This document shows positions 15,876 through 27,070 of a DNA stretch of 64,000 nucleotides, piece by piece. The notes under the pieces are model-generated. The model was not told the origin of the DNA, did not search any database, and was given only the letters and a program-made list of their open reading frames with translations. The DNA lies in the NCBI RefSeq assembly GCF_009755355.1, contig NZ_WQLB01000003.1:124001-188000 (forward strand), in the 5' to 3' direction. Each line of letters opens with the position of its first letter. Positions within the stretch are counted from its first letter, which is position 1. Made by a program: the position numbers and the translations under genes. The DNA comes from Deinococcus arboris. Lineage in GTDB: Bacteria > Deinococcota > Deinococci > Deinococcales > Deinococcaceae.

Positions 15876-18800
15876 CTACCCGGCGGGGCGCTCATCCAAA
15901 AAATCCTGCCACGCGGGCGGCAGGGTCTCCCCCACTTCGGCAAAGCGCGCCGCTGCACTCTGGTATGTGGCTAGGGCGCCCTTGCGGTTGCCACTGGCCC
16001 GCAGCGCGCGCAGGGTCAGGGCCAGCGCCGCCCGGTCATAGGGGTCGGCCTGCAGCAGGATGCGGCCCGCGCGCGCCGCTTCCCTGGGGTCATGGGCCAG
16101 CGCCGCGTCTGCCGCACTGTGCAGCGCCGCATACAGCAGGTCGGCCGCGTCGGCGCCCTGCTCGCTGTCCAGACCGTCCAGCAGCGGGCCGCGCCACAAA
16201 GACAGGTCCCGCGTGTGCAAGAAGGTCTCGGCGTCGCACATCACGTCGCCCAGCGCGTAGCCCCCCAGGGTGGTGCGCACACTGGCCGCCCCCAGCGCAC
16301 GGCGCAGGTGATACACCACCTGTTGCAGCCGGTTCAGGGCGTCGGCCTCGGTCTGGGCGTCGGGGTCATCGGGCAGACCCAGGGCCAGCGCCCGCGCGCT
16401 CAGGCTGTCCTGGCCGGTCAGGCGCGCCAGGGCCAGCCGGGCCAGCACCTCGCGCCGCAGCCCGCCGGCCACGCGGACCACCTCGCCCCCGACCACCACA
16501 CGCAGGGGCCCCAGCACCTCCACACGGCATCCCGCCGTGGCCGGCGCTGGCATGAGGTGGGGCGGCGCTGCCGTGCCAGGCGCACCCAACTCGCTCAGGG
16601 CGCGGCGAGTCAGCGCCGCCGTGTGTCCCCCACCCTGTGCCTCCAGACGGGCCAGCAGGGCGTGCAGGGCTGCCGCGTCCCCCTGCACGCGGGCCAGCGC
16701 CAGGGCCGCCAGGTCGGCGCCCGCCGTCTGGCCCTGGGCACGCAGCGCCGCCTGGCTGCGGGCCAGGGCAGCTTCGGCTTCGGCCGGGCGGCCCAGCCGC
16801 TCTAGCAGCAGGCCCCGCACCGTCAGGGCGTCGGCGGCCGGCGCGCCTACCAGGCGGTCGTGTTCGTCCAGCAGGGCCAGGGTCGGCGCCTCGGCACCCT
16901 GCGCGGCCTCCACCCGCGCGGCGCTCAGCAGGGCGCTGGCCACAATGGTGGCGGCCCCCGAGGCGCGGGCGCTGCGCAGGGCGTCGCGGGCGTGTTTCTG
17001 GGCGCGGGCCAGGCCATGTGGCCGCTCGGCCTCCAGATTGAGGGTCACCAGCGCCTGCTTGGCGACCATCACGAGGTACATCTGGTCCCCCTGCGCCTCC
17101 AGCACGTCGGCGGCACGCAGCAGGGTGGCCTCGGCCTCGTCGTAGCGGCCCAGCTGCACCAGGGTGGAGCCCAGATACGCCTCACGCTGCGCCAGGCGGT
17201 AGGGGTTCCCCAGGACCTCGGTGGCGGTCACCGCCGCCGCAAAGTCCTGCCCGGCCCCGGCGTAGTCGCCCTGCGCCAGCCGCAAAAAGGCGCGCTGGGT
17301 CACCGCCAGTTCGCGGGCGCGCTGCAGGTCGCGGTCGGGGCTGTCGCCCGGCAGGGTGCCCAGCAGGGCCAGGGCGCTGCTCAGGCGCTCCAGGGCCAGG
17401 TCGGGCTGACCCTGGTGGTAGGCCACGCCAGCGTAGGCCATCCACAATTCGGCGCGGGCCAGCGGGTCAACGCCGCACCGGTCCAGCGCGCCGCTCAGGG
17501 TCGCTGCCGCCTCATCCGTGCGGCCCAGGCGCATCAGGGCGTCGCCCACCACGTACAGCGTGGCGGGGGGCGCCCCAGCCTGCAGGTTGGGGGCAGCGGC
17601 CCACTGCTCGGCGGCGGCAGCAAAGTCCTGCCCCATCCCCAGCAACTGCACCTGTTTGTGGTGCCAGCGGGCCTGGCCCGGGGCGCCGCCCCCCAGGCTG
17701 GCCATCAGCGCACTGGCCTCGGCTGGGCGGCCCTGTTCCCACAGCAGTTCGGCACGCAGCAGCCACATGTCCAGCCGCTGCTCGGGCGTGGCCTGCGGCA
17801 TGGTGTCCAGCAGCGCGGCGTACCCCTCGGCCCGCGCCGGGTCGTAGGGCTGCCAGGCCAGGGCCGTGCGCACGGCGGCGCCCGGCCGCGCCGGGTCAGG
17901 CGGGGCCAGCGTCGCCAGGTGGGCAGCCCAGTGACCAGCGGCCTCCTGCCCGGCGCCAGCCGCTTCGGCGGCGTGGGCGGCCTGGGCCAGCAGGTCGCGC
18001 GCCTGGGCCGGGTCCAGCGCCGCACTGGGCACAAAAGGCGCGCGGGCGCGGGGGTCACTCAGCACCTGGAGCGCGCGGCCAGCCAGCGTACGGTGCACCG
18101 GGGCGGGCAGGTCACGCCGCACCACCTCGCCGTACAGCGGATGCACAAACAGTGGCCCGGCCAGCAGGCCGCGCGTTTCCAGGAGGTCACGGGCCTGGGC
18201 AAAGGCCGGCGCGGACAGCCCCGCCACCGCCCGCCAGACTTCCGGGTCGGCCCGCTGTTCGGGGCTCAGCAGCGCGGCGGCGCCCAGCAGCACCTCGGCA
18301 TCGGGGTCCTCTACGCGCACCGCCTGCCCCAGCAGCGCCTCTATGGTGTCGGGCAGGGGGTCGCTGCCCGGCGCCTGCCACCGCCAGCCCTGGCCGTCGT
18401 TCCACAGCTGGCGGCTGCGGGTCAGCAGGCGAAAATATTCCAGAGCGAACAGCGGGTTGCCCTGGGCGCGCGCCGTAATCCACTCGGCGGCGGCCGGCGG
18501 CAGGGGCGCGTCCGCCTGCCTTTCCAGCAGGGCGGCCAGTGCTGCCGGGCTCTGGGGCGGGACCGGCCAGCCACACCAGGGGTCGGCTTCCCCCTGCGGC
18601 TGCCGGCTGGTGCCCAGCACGCCCACCCCCCGCTTGTGCGCCGACTGCCGCGCCAGTTCGGACCACAGCGCCGCGCGGGCAGGGGTGCCAGTGTGCAGGT
18701 CCTCGACCAGCAGGACCACGGGCGCCAAAGTACCCAGCGCCGAGAGCAGCGCGCCGGCCAGGGCCGCCGGTTCCAGCGCCTCGCCCGCGGCAGCGCGGCG

Positions 18801-19052
18801 CAGCAGCCGCTCGGCCCAGCCGCCCGCTCCCGGCACCAGGGCGGCCAGTGCGGCGGGGGCGACGTCGGCCTGCACCGTCAGGGTGCGGCAGCCCAGCGCC
18901 GCCAGCACCTGCTGGGCCAGGTGGGTTTTGCCCCGGCCAGCCTCACCCCACAGCAGCTGCGGCGCGGCGGCGCGGCGCGACTGCACGGGGCGCAACGCCG
19001 CCACCACGCGGCGGGCCAGGTCCACTGGCACGGGGGCCACAGCTTTCCTCAC
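15876..19052 (-). CDS. ATPase-TPR transcriptional regulator with SARP-type BTAD output
   Basis: Large regulator of 1058 residues. The N-terminal NTPase has Walker A GEAGRGKTHL near residue 40 and Walker B VVLLVEDLH near 135, in the MalT/STAND style. A long TPR-like helical array follows. The C-terminal ~215 residues begin at CRVEVLGPLRVVVGGE: a winged helix, then a bacterial transcriptional activator (BTAD) domain (YHLRRALG, DPYDRAALALTLRAL). The GTG at 19052 is chosen because GGAGGTGAG precedes it; the frame reaches a TTG at 19079. The target genes and signal are unknown. No neighbouring operon points to a regulon. Confidence 0.82.
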   Translation of the reverse strand: MRKAVAPVPVDLARRVVAALRPVQSRRAAAPQLLWGEAGRGKTHLAQQVLAALGCRTLTVQADVAPAALAALVPGAGGWAERLLRRAAAGEALEPAALAGALLSALGTLAPVVLLVEDLHTGTPARAALWSELARQSAHKRGVGVLGTSRQPQGEADPWCGWPVPPQSPAALAALLERQADAPLPPAAAEWITARAQGNPLFALEYFRLLTRSRQLWNDGQGWRWQAPGSDPLPDTIEALLGQAVRVEDPDAEVLLGAAALLSPEQRADPEVWRAVAGLSAPAFAQARDLLETRGLLAGPLFVHPLYGEVVRRDLPAPVHRTLAGRALQVLSDPRARAPFVPSAALDPAQARDLLAQAAHAAEAAGAGQEAAGHWAAHLATLAPPDPARPGAAVRTALAWQPYDPARAEGYAALLDTMPQATPEQRLDMWLLRAELLWEQGRPAEASALMASLGGGAPGQARWHHKQVQLLGMGQDFAAAAEQWAAAPNLQAGAPPATLYVVGDALMRLGRTDEAAATLSGALDRCGVDPLARAELWMAYAGVAYHQGQPDLALERLSSALALLGTLPGDSPDRDLQRARELAVTQRAFLRLAQGDYAGAGQDFAAAVTATEVLGNPYRLAQREAYLGSTLVQLGRYDEAEATLLRAADVLEAQGDQMYLVMVAKQALVTLNLEAERPHGLARAQKHARDALRSARASGAATIVASALLSAARVEAAQGAEAPTLALLDEHDRLVGAPAADALTVRGLLLERLGRPAEAEAALARSQAALRAQGQTAGADLAALALARVQGDAAALHALLARLEAQGGGHTAALTRRALSELGAPGTAAPPHLMPAPATAGCRVEVLGPLRVVVGGEVVRVAGGLRREVLARLALARLTGQDSLSARALALGLPDDPDAQTEADALNRLQQVVYHLRRALGAASVRTTLGGYALGDVMCDAETFLHTRDLSLWRGPLLDGLDSEQGADAADLLYAALHSAADAALAHDPREAARAGRILLQADPYDRAALALTLRALRASGNRKGALATYQSAAARFAEVGETLPPAWQDFLDERPAG

Positions 19053-19196
19053 GGTGCACTCACCTCCTGGATGGGGCAAGTGTACCTCGAGTCAGCCAGG
19101 ACGGGTTTGAGGGCGAGGCGAGCGCGCCTGTTCCCAGTTCCCTCTTGCGCGGCGGGTTAACCCAGCAGCGCTATACCGCCTGACCCACAAGCGGCC

Positions 19197-19380
19197 TCAT
19201 ACGGATTCCGTCTATACCGCCAACAAATCGGAAAAGAAGTGACTTGCACACTCCACGCCTGGAACCCGTTTTTCTCTTTCTGGCTTTTCTGCGAAGCTCT
19301 CCGAGTCTGCTGCGCCGCTTGCCAAGTCCACTTGGATTAAATCGTTTTTACAAACGATTTAATCGGAGGCTGTCTCACAC
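19197..19380 (-). repeat. Dispersed intergenic repeat, copy B
   Basis: The most complete copy of the repeat family. On the plus strand it starts with CATACGGATTCCG and ends at CGGAGGCTGTCTCAC. Near the CTCCGATT end it carries a perfect 13-bp hairpin (19335-19347 with 19352-19364, 4-base loop). The blocks CTCCACGCC and GCTCTCCGAGTCTGCTG lie in between. It sits upstream of the ATPase/BTAD gene. Confidence 0.7.
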
Positions 19381-19385
19381 CATAG

Positions 19386-19420
19386 CGTCCCCGCCCTGAC
19401 ACCACGTCAGGGCGGGGACG
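19386..19420. terminator. Perfect 15-bp GC hairpin
   Basis: Arms 19386-19400 and 19406-19420 are perfectly complementary with a 5-base loop. It lies 14 bases beyond the stop of the small basic protein on the minus strand. There is no U-run, so it would be a strong but non-canonical terminator. Confidence 0.7.
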
Positions 19421-19434
19421 GCATAGGCAGCGGT

Positions 19435-19641
19435 TTAGAACCAGCGGCTGCGGCGACTTTTGCCCCCCAGCTTGCGCTGCGCCTGATTCAATATGAAGTC
19501 GAAGGCGCGGTCACGCTTGCTCGCTTTGGTGTACTTGCTTTTGCGCCCAGACTTGCGGGCCAGGGCCAGCAGTTCAAGGATGACAGGAGCAGCGGTCAGC
19601 AGTAGGCCCAGTTTGCCTTTGGAGCGGGTGCGCGTTTTCAT
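19435..19641 (-). CDS. Small basic hypothetical protein
   Basis: A 68-residue, strongly basic protein. It has an Arg/Lys start (MKTRTRSKGK), one short hydrophobic helix (LGLLLTAAPVILELLALA), then a basic tail ending in SRRSRWF. The shape suggests a small membrane-associated or nucleic-acid-associated protein; I do not recognise the family. The frame continues upstream to 19794, but the ATG at 19641 begins the compositionally coherent part. A 15-bp hairpin follows the stop, which supports a real transcription unit. Confidence 0.55.
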   Translation of the reverse strand: MKTRTRSKGKLGLLLTAAPVILELLALARKSGRKSKYTKASKRDRAFDFILNQAQRKLGGKSRRSRWF

Positions 19642-19962
19642 GCTGCCCAGTACGGGGCGAGGGGCAGAAAAGTTGCGGGGATAAGGCTCAGGTCTGACCC
19701 TCAAGGCAAGAGTGGCTCCAGACAGGCCGCCGGGGCGCTGCGCCCTGCTCTGGCAGCTGAGACAACGGAACCATTCAGGCCCCTTGTGGGTCAAATCTCA
19801 AGCCCGTCACCCCACCGACTTGCCAGTCTTCCGCCACCGGCTTACCTCTGCTCGGCTTCCAGGGCCACTCCATCCGAACAGGACTGCATGGCTTGTCCGG
19901 GCATGGCCGCCTGTTCGCCTCACGGCCGCTGCCTTGCCCTCCAGGCGCGCTAGGCTAAGGCC
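19642..19962. other. Divergent promoter region
   Basis: 320 bases separating the small basic protein from the M20 amidohydrolase. It must hold both promoters, but I could not pick convincing -35/-10 pairs. No gene or repeat is seen. Confidence 0.4.
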
Positions 19963-21150
19963 ATGACCGCAATTCAGGAGAAGGTGGCGGGGCTGCGAGA
20001 GCAGCTCGTGGCGTGGCGGCGGCATCTGCACATGCACCCGGAGGTCGGCTTTCACGAGTACGAAACGTCGGCCTACATTGAGGCCGAACTGCAGCAGATG
20101 CCGGGCCTGACCGTCACGCGGCCTACTGCCACCAGCGTCCTGGCGGTCCTGAAGGGCGGGCAGCCGGGCCGCACCGTGCTGCTGCGCGCCGACATTGACG
20201 CGCTGCCCATCCACGAGGAAAACAACTTCGAGTTCGCCTCCACGCGTCCCGGCGTCATGCACGCCTGCGGCCACGACGGGCACACGGCCATCTTGCTGGG
20301 GGTTGCTAAGCTGCTCTCGGAGCATCCCCAGGACGTGCCGGGCGAAGTACGCATGATCTTCCAGCACGCCGAGGAAATTGGGCCGGGCGGGGCCGAGGAA
20401 CTGGTCATGAACACCGACCTCATGAGCGGCGTAGACGTGGTCACAGGCCTGCACCTGAACAGCCAGCTGCCCGCTGGTGTGGTGGCGGTCAAGCCCGGCG
20501 CCTTCATGGCGGCCCCCGATATGATTGAGCTGACCATTCGCGGGAAGGGGGGCCACGGCGCCCACCCCGAAGAAACGGTGGACCCCATCGCCGTGGGCGC
20601 GCAGGTGGTCACCAACCTGCAGCATGTGGTCAGCCGCCACGTGGCCGCGCAGGACGCGCTGGTGGTCAGCATCACGCGCTTTGCCAGTGGCACGACCCAC
20701 AACGTCATTCCCGACACCGCCGAGCTGATGGGCACGGTGCGGACCTTCGACCCGGCCCTGCGCGAGCGCGCCCCACAGCTGATCGAGCGCGTGATTAAGG
20801 GCGTCTGCGAGGCCCACGGCGCCACTTACGACCTGCGCTACGAACTTGGTTACCGCCCCCTGATTAACACCGACTGGGTGGCGGCGCAGCTGAAAGCCAT
20901 CGCCCTGGACGTGGTGGGCGCAGAGCAGTTCCGCGAGGCCCGGCCCACGATGGGCGGCGAGGACTTCAGCGCGTACCTGGAAAAGGCGCCGGGCGCGTAC
21001 TTTAACGTCGGCTCGGGCAGCGACGAGGCCGACAGCCGCTGGCCGCACCACCACCCGCGCTTCACCATTGACGAGGCCAGCCTGGAAGCCGGGGTGCGGA
21101 TGCTCCACGCCGCCGCGCTGCGCCTGACGGGTCCAGACGCGCAGCTGTAA
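19963..21150 (+). CDS. M20 family amidohydrolase (N-acyl amino acid/hippurate hydrolase type)
   Basis: Metal-dependent aminoacylase-like enzyme of 395 residues (M20D), cytoplasmic. It carries WRRHLHMHPEVGFHEYET at the start, the metal-ligand motif HACGHDGH near residue 100, HAEEIGPGGAEEL near 140, the dimerisation domain with GGHGAHPEETVDP, and a C-terminal GGEDFSAYLEKAPG with its metal-bridging region. The substrate (N-acetyl amino acid, hippurate, IAA conjugate or similar) cannot be decided. The start follows TAAGG closely. No operon partner is seen. Confidence 0.9.
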   Translation: MTAIQEKVAGLREQLVAWRRHLHMHPEVGFHEYETSAYIEAELQQMPGLTVTRPTATSVLAVLKGGQPGRTVLLRADIDALPIHEENNFEFASTRPGVMHACGHDGHTAILLGVAKLLSEHPQDVPGEVRMIFQHAEEIGPGGAEELVMNTDLMSGVDVVTGLHLNSQLPAGVVAVKPGAFMAAPDMIELTIRGKGGHGAHPEETVDPIAVGAQVVTNLQHVVSRHVAAQDALVVSITRFASGTTHNVIPDTAELMGTVRTFDPALRERAPQLIERVIKGVCEAHGATYDLRYELGYRPLINTDWVAAQLKAIALDVVGAEQFREARPTMGGEDFSAYLEKAPGAYFNVGSGSDEADSRWPHHHPRFTIDEASLEAGVRMLHAAALRLTGPDAQL

Positions 21151-21261
21151 AGCCTCTGGAGAGAGCCGCCGCTCACAGCGAGCCGTGATGGCAACAACGA
21201 TCCACTCACGAAGAGCACTGGAGGGCCGCAGAGACTCGCTTTTCTGTGCCCGTCTGCTCGC

Positions 21262-21300
21262 CCCAGCGGCATGAAGGATCAATCTCTCCATGCCGCTGGG
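21262..21300. terminator. 12-bp inverted repeat between convergent genes
   Basis: CCCAGCGGCATG (21262-21273) and CATGCCGCTGGG (21289-21300) form a perfect stem with a 15-base loop. It lies between the M20 gene and the end of the HD-GYP gene. There is no U-tract. It resembles the inverted repeat at 7853-7892 in size. Confidence 0.5.
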
Positions 21301-21326
21301 TGCTCCTCTTCGGGCAAACTGAACTT

Positions 21327-24020
21327 TTACGCTGCTGGAATCCCCGCACCGGGTGCGCCTTCGGGTGCCGGCACCACCTTTCCAAACAGCACGGTCAGTT
21401 CGGGGTCAAACTGGCTGCCACTGCCGGCCATGATGATGCCCAGGGCCTGTTCGTGGGTCATGGCGCCCTTGTAGGGCCGCACGCTGGTCAGGGCGTCGTA
21501 GACATCGCACAGCGCGAACACGCGGGCCAGCAGCGGAATCTGGGTGCCCGCCAGGCGGTCCGGGTAGCCGGCGCCGTCCCAGCGTTCGTGGTGCCAGCGC
21601 ACGACCCCGTGGGCCTGTGGGTGCAGGAAGGGAATGCGCGAGACCAGTTCGGCGCCCAGCGGCGCGTGCTGCTCCATGACCCGCCGCTCTTCCGGGGTCA
21701 GGCGGCCCGGTTTGAGCAGGATGGTGTCGGGCACGCTCAGCTTGCCGATGTCGTGCAGGGTGGCGCCGTGACGCAGGGCAGTCAGCTCGTCTTCGGGCAG
21801 GGCCAGGGCTTCCCCCATGCGCTGCGCCAGCGCCCGCACACGCTGGGTGTGCCCCTGGGTTTCCAGGTCGCGGGCTTCCAGCGCCACGCCCAGCATGTTC
21901 AGCGAGGCTTCCAGGGTGGCGCGCAGGTCGCTCAGGTGGGCGCCTCGTTCCATCACCCGGGTGCCCACCGAGGCAATCATGGCCGCCAGCGCCTCGTCGG
22001 TGGTCTGAAAGGGCCGGCCAGCCAGGCGCAGCAGGCACAGCGCGCCCAGCGGCTGACGGTCATGCGAGAGCAGCGGCACGGCCATGACCGCACTGTCGGC
22101 AGTGCTGCCGTCCGGCTGCAGGTGGGCGCCAGGGGCGTCGGCCAGGCGGTCAGCGCGAATAATCTGACCACTGTCCAGCGCCTGCCAGGACAACCCGTCG
22201 CCCCGGCGCAGCAGGGCCGGGGTGGAGGGTCGGCCCACGACAGGCCCGGCCTGCGCCGCCGGCACCAGGCAGTCCTGGGCCGCGTCGTAGCGCAGCAGCA
22301 GCGTGGAGGTGGTGCGCAGCAGATCGTGGGCCGTCGTGGCCAGTTGCGCGGCCACCGCCTGGTCATCGGCGCTGAGATTCAGGTCGCCGTGGAGCCGCGC
22401 CAGCTGCTCAAGTTCATGCCAGCGCTCTTGAAGTTGCAGCAGCGCCGCAATCTGCTGGGCAAACACCTGGGCATCCTGAATGGCCACCTGGGTAAAGGCG
22501 TCCTCGGCCGCCGTGGATTCCAGGTTCAGGTGGGCCACGACCTCGCCGCCCAGCACCACCGGCAGGCACAGGCTGGCCTTGAGGGCCTTGCGGGCGCCCA
22601 GCTCCTCAAACACCTGGCGCTCCTCGGTGCCCAGCCGGGCGTCGGCCTCAGCCCACACCTGCCCGATATCCTGACGGCGGCGCACGCGCGGCACGCCACG
22701 GCGCCACGCCTCTGGCCCCTGGCCGTACCAGCTGACCTGCGAGACCTCAGACAGCGGCGTGCCCACCAGGTCTGGCGCATAGCCCTGCACCGCCCGAATA
22801 AAGAAGGTGTCGCCCTGGCGGATGTTCAGGCTGCCGCAAGTCACGTCACCCAGGGTGGCCACCGCCAGCCGCAGCAGCTCCTGCCAGTCGGCGTCGGTCA
22901 GGGGGCGGCGCTGCGAGAGCAGTTCCACAGTGGTGCGCTGCGCCTGCCACAGCGAGTAACGGGGCCGCAGGTCCGGCAGGGTTGAGACCGGCAGACGCCG
23001 GGGCATGTGCTCCACGGCCACCAGGCGCCCCCCCCCGTTCGTCTTGGCCAGATACAGCGCCTCGTCGGCGCGGTGAATCAGTTCGGCGGGTTTCTCGCGT
23101 GTCAGGCGGGTGGCCAAGCCTGCCGACAGGGTCAGGGCCGCCCAGGGCGCCGCGCCGGGTTCGGCCAGCTGCGCCTGAATATGGGCCACCACGGCGCGCA
23201 CCTGCGCTTCAGGCTGGTCCAGCAGCAGCGCAAACGAATCGTGGCCCAGCCGGAAACTGTGGCCCGGCGCGGCGTCACGCAGCACCTGACCCACGTAGCG
23301 CAGCGCCCGGTCACTCTCATCGGGGCCGTGCGTGTCGGTCAGGCGGCGGAAGTCGTCCAGGTCCAGCAGCACCAGGTGGCCGCCAGTCTCCAACCGGGCC
23401 AGTTCCTCTTCAAAGCGGCGGCGGTTGCCCAAGCGGGTCAGGTCGTCGGTTAGCACCTGCTGGCGCAGGTCATGCGTGACCTGCAAGAGCTTCAGGCGAG
23501 TGTGTAGCACCCCCAGCACGAGCAGGGTGGCCACGCTGTGCAGCAGCAGCATACCGGGGTAGGCCAAGAGCCCCAGGCCGCGTGATTCGGGCACGACAAA
23601 CAGCGCCGCGCCCACCCCTAAAAAGGGAATGGGCACCTTCCAGAAGTCCCACATGGTCAGGCGCGTCATATCCAGGGTGGGGCGCAGCAGGCTGGAGAGC
23701 CCCAGGACACTCAGCGTGTTGACCAGCGACACCAGGCCGCCGCTCTGGGATTCCAGCAGCCGCCACACCACCACTGGCAGCGCCACCGCTGCCCCCGCCC
23801 GGAAGCCGTAGCGCAGCGTAATTAGGGCGATAGGCACGTAGCGCAGGTCCAGCTTGAACGCACCCACCGACTCGGTGTAGTACACCAGCAGCAAAGTAGT
23901 CATCCCGGCCAGCAGCAGCCGCAGGGCATGTTCGTTGCGTGAGCGGCTGACCGGCCACTCGCGGTAGGTCAAACTGACCAGAAACGTGCAGGTCAGCAGC
24001 AAGCAGAGATTGAGCAGCAC
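21327..24020 (-). CDS. Membrane GGDEF-GAF-HD-GYP signalling protein
   Basis: 897-residue c-di-GMP signalling protein. About five or six membrane segments fill residues 1-190 (5TM-receptor-like). A GGDEF-like domain follows (LTDDLTRLGNRRRF near 210), but its active loop reads GHDSF, so it is probably not a cyclase. Then come about two GAF-like domains (~360-690) and a C-terminal HD-GYP domain with HDIGKLS, a second HH motif (RWHHERWDGAGYP), and DVYDALTSVRPYK. The phosphodiesterase half has its key residues, so c-di-GMP hydrolysis is the likely output, with GTP or c-di-GMP binding at the dead GGDEF as possible control. The start is a GTG with GGAGG upstream. Confidence 0.9.
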   Translation of the reverse strand: MLLNLCLLLTCTFLVSLTYREWPVSRSRNEHALRLLLAGMTTLLLVYYTESVGAFKLDLRYVPIALITLRYGFRAGAAVALPVVVWRLLESQSGGLVSLVNTLSVLGLSSLLRPTLDMTRLTMWDFWKVPIPFLGVGAALFVVPESRGLGLLAYPGMLLLHSVATLLVLGVLHTRLKLLQVTHDLRQQVLTDDLTRLGNRRRFEEELARLETGGHLVLLDLDDFRRLTDTHGPDESDRALRYVGQVLRDAAPGHSFRLGHDSFALLLDQPEAQVRAVVAHIQAQLAEPGAAPWAALTLSAGLATRLTREKPAELIHRADEALYLAKTNGGGRLVAVEHMPRRLPVSTLPDLRPRYSLWQAQRTTVELLSQRRPLTDADWQELLRLAVATLGDVTCGSLNIRQGDTFFIRAVQGYAPDLVGTPLSEVSQVSWYGQGPEAWRRGVPRVRRRQDIGQVWAEADARLGTEERQVFEELGARKALKASLCLPVVLGGEVVAHLNLESTAAEDAFTQVAIQDAQVFAQQIAALLQLQERWHELEQLARLHGDLNLSADDQAVAAQLATTAHDLLRTTSTLLLRYDAAQDCLVPAAQAGPVVGRPSTPALLRRGDGLSWQALDSGQIIRADRLADAPGAHLQPDGSTADSAVMAVPLLSHDRQPLGALCLLRLAGRPFQTTDEALAAMIASVGTRVMERGAHLSDLRATLEASLNMLGVALEARDLETQGHTQRVRALAQRMGEALALPEDELTALRHGATLHDIGKLSVPDTILLKPGRLTPEERRVMEQHAPLGAELVSRIPFLHPQAHGVVRWHHERWDGAGYPDRLAGTQIPLLARVFALCDVYDALTSVRPYKGAMTHEQALGIIMAGSGSQFDPELTVLFGKVVPAPEGAPGAGIPAA

Positions 24021-24239
24021 GGCACGTCCTCCCGAGCTACCCTACCCAGCGGCCCCTTACACGAGTCTCACGCCGCACCACATGTTGTAACCGGTTCAAC
24101 ATTGAACAGAGCGCCGCCCAGGTTGAATCGTGGGCGGTGGCGACCTTGCCGGTAGACAGGTCCGCCATCAGCAGGAGTCATACCAGTTCTGGCGCCGCTC
24201 GCCTCATCTCGAAAACCCACGAAGAGGCGGGCGAGAGGC

Positions 24240-24851
<612 letters not shown>

Positions 24852-25010
24852 AATGTCACTCCTTTGGCGGCGCCCGCACGGCAGGCCGGGCGCCACGATG
24901 AATGCCGCGAGTGTACGGCGGCCGGGGTGCGTCTGGTGTCCTCCTCTCCCCGAACACCACCGGAAAGGAAGTTCACGACCCGCACCACGGCTCTTTGACC
25001 GCTCATCCCG

Positions 25011-25141
25011 ACGCCGATTGAATCGTTTACAAACACGACGAAAGCCAACCGGAGGAAGGAGCCAAGAGAGTTCTGGCCGTGGAAGTGGCACATCGGTTCT
25101 TGCCCGTTGTGTTGGCGTGACAGACACGGCAGTCCGTCTCA
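25011..25141 (+). repeat. Dispersed intergenic repeat, copy C
   Basis: Starts with GCCGATTGAATCGTTTACAA, carries GTGGAAGTGGCACATCGG, and ends near AGTCCGTCTCACG. It matches copy B in reverse complement over blocks including TTGTGTTGGCG. The hairpin position is eroded here, with only a 4-bp TCGT/ACGA stem. It lies between the purA stop and the folE start; 24852-25010 and 25142-25259 show nothing else. Confidence 0.6.
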
Positions 25142-25259
25142 CGCCGCTTGGGCCAGTCGTCTACTGAACGACCTGCCTCCAAGTGGGCCTCACCGCCTCT
25201 CGCAGCAACTGTCGGCTGGCTTTCAGGCGGCGAGAGGCCTGCCCCCGCCCCACCTGTGT

Positions 25260-26477
<1,218 letters not shown>

Positions 26478-26644
26478 GTATTGCCCCTTATGCTGCGCCG
26501 CCCAGACTTACTTTTCCGGTCCCTGGTTGGGGCAAAAAAAAGCACGGCGCGCAGCACCGTACCTCAGTGTAAGCGAGAGGGGGCTGGAAGGCGCGGGACT
26601 TGTTTACGTGGGGTGGACGCGGGCGCAGGAGGCACTGCGCCGCG

Positions 26645-27070
26645 TCACAGCCGCTCGCCCTGCACCGTCAGCACCAGCCGGCGCGCTCCGCCATCGTCTC
26701 TGTGTTCGCACAGATAGATGCCTTGCCAGGTGCCCAGCGCCAGGCAGCCCCCCTGCACCGGCAGGCTCAGGCTTGGCCCCAGCAGACTCGCCTTAATGTG
26801 CGCGGGCATGTCGTCTGGACCTTCCAGGGTGTGCTCGAAGGCCGGCCAGCCGTCAGGGACTGCATGATTGAAATACCGCTCGAAGTCCCGCCGCACGTCG
26901 GGGCTGGCATTTTCATTCAGGGTCAGGCTGGCGCTGGTGTGCTGGAGAAAGACGTGGAGCAGGCCCACGCGAAGCCGGGCCAGTTCTGGCACTGCCGCAG
27001 CGACCTCCCGCGTGATGAGGTGAAAGCCGCGCCGCCGCGCCGGCAAGGTCAGAAGGTGCTGCGCCCACAT
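26645..27070 (-). CDS. yjbQ: YjbQ/UPF0047 family protein
   Basis: 141-residue protein of the YjbQ family, called secondary thiamine-phosphate synthase because some members complement thiE weakly; the true role is unsettled. Family marks are LHVFLQHTSASLTLNENASPDVRRDFERYF with its conserved His-Thr-Ser and Asp, GPDDMPAHIKASLLG, and LGTWQGIYLCEHRD near the end. The gene lies about 170 bases upstream of purA on the same strand. Confidence 0.9.
   Translation of the reverse strand: MWAQHLLTLPARRRGFHLITREVAAAVPELARLRVGLLHVFLQHTSASLTLNENASPDVRRDFERYFNHAVPDGWPAFEHTLEGPDDMPAHIKASLLGPSLSLPVQGGCLALGTWQGIYLCEHRDDGGARRLVLTVQGERL

Noticed and set aside
16860..19160. Plus-strand frame of 766 codons opposite the ATPase/BTAD regulator
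   Set aside because: Antisense shadow without ribosome site or family motif.
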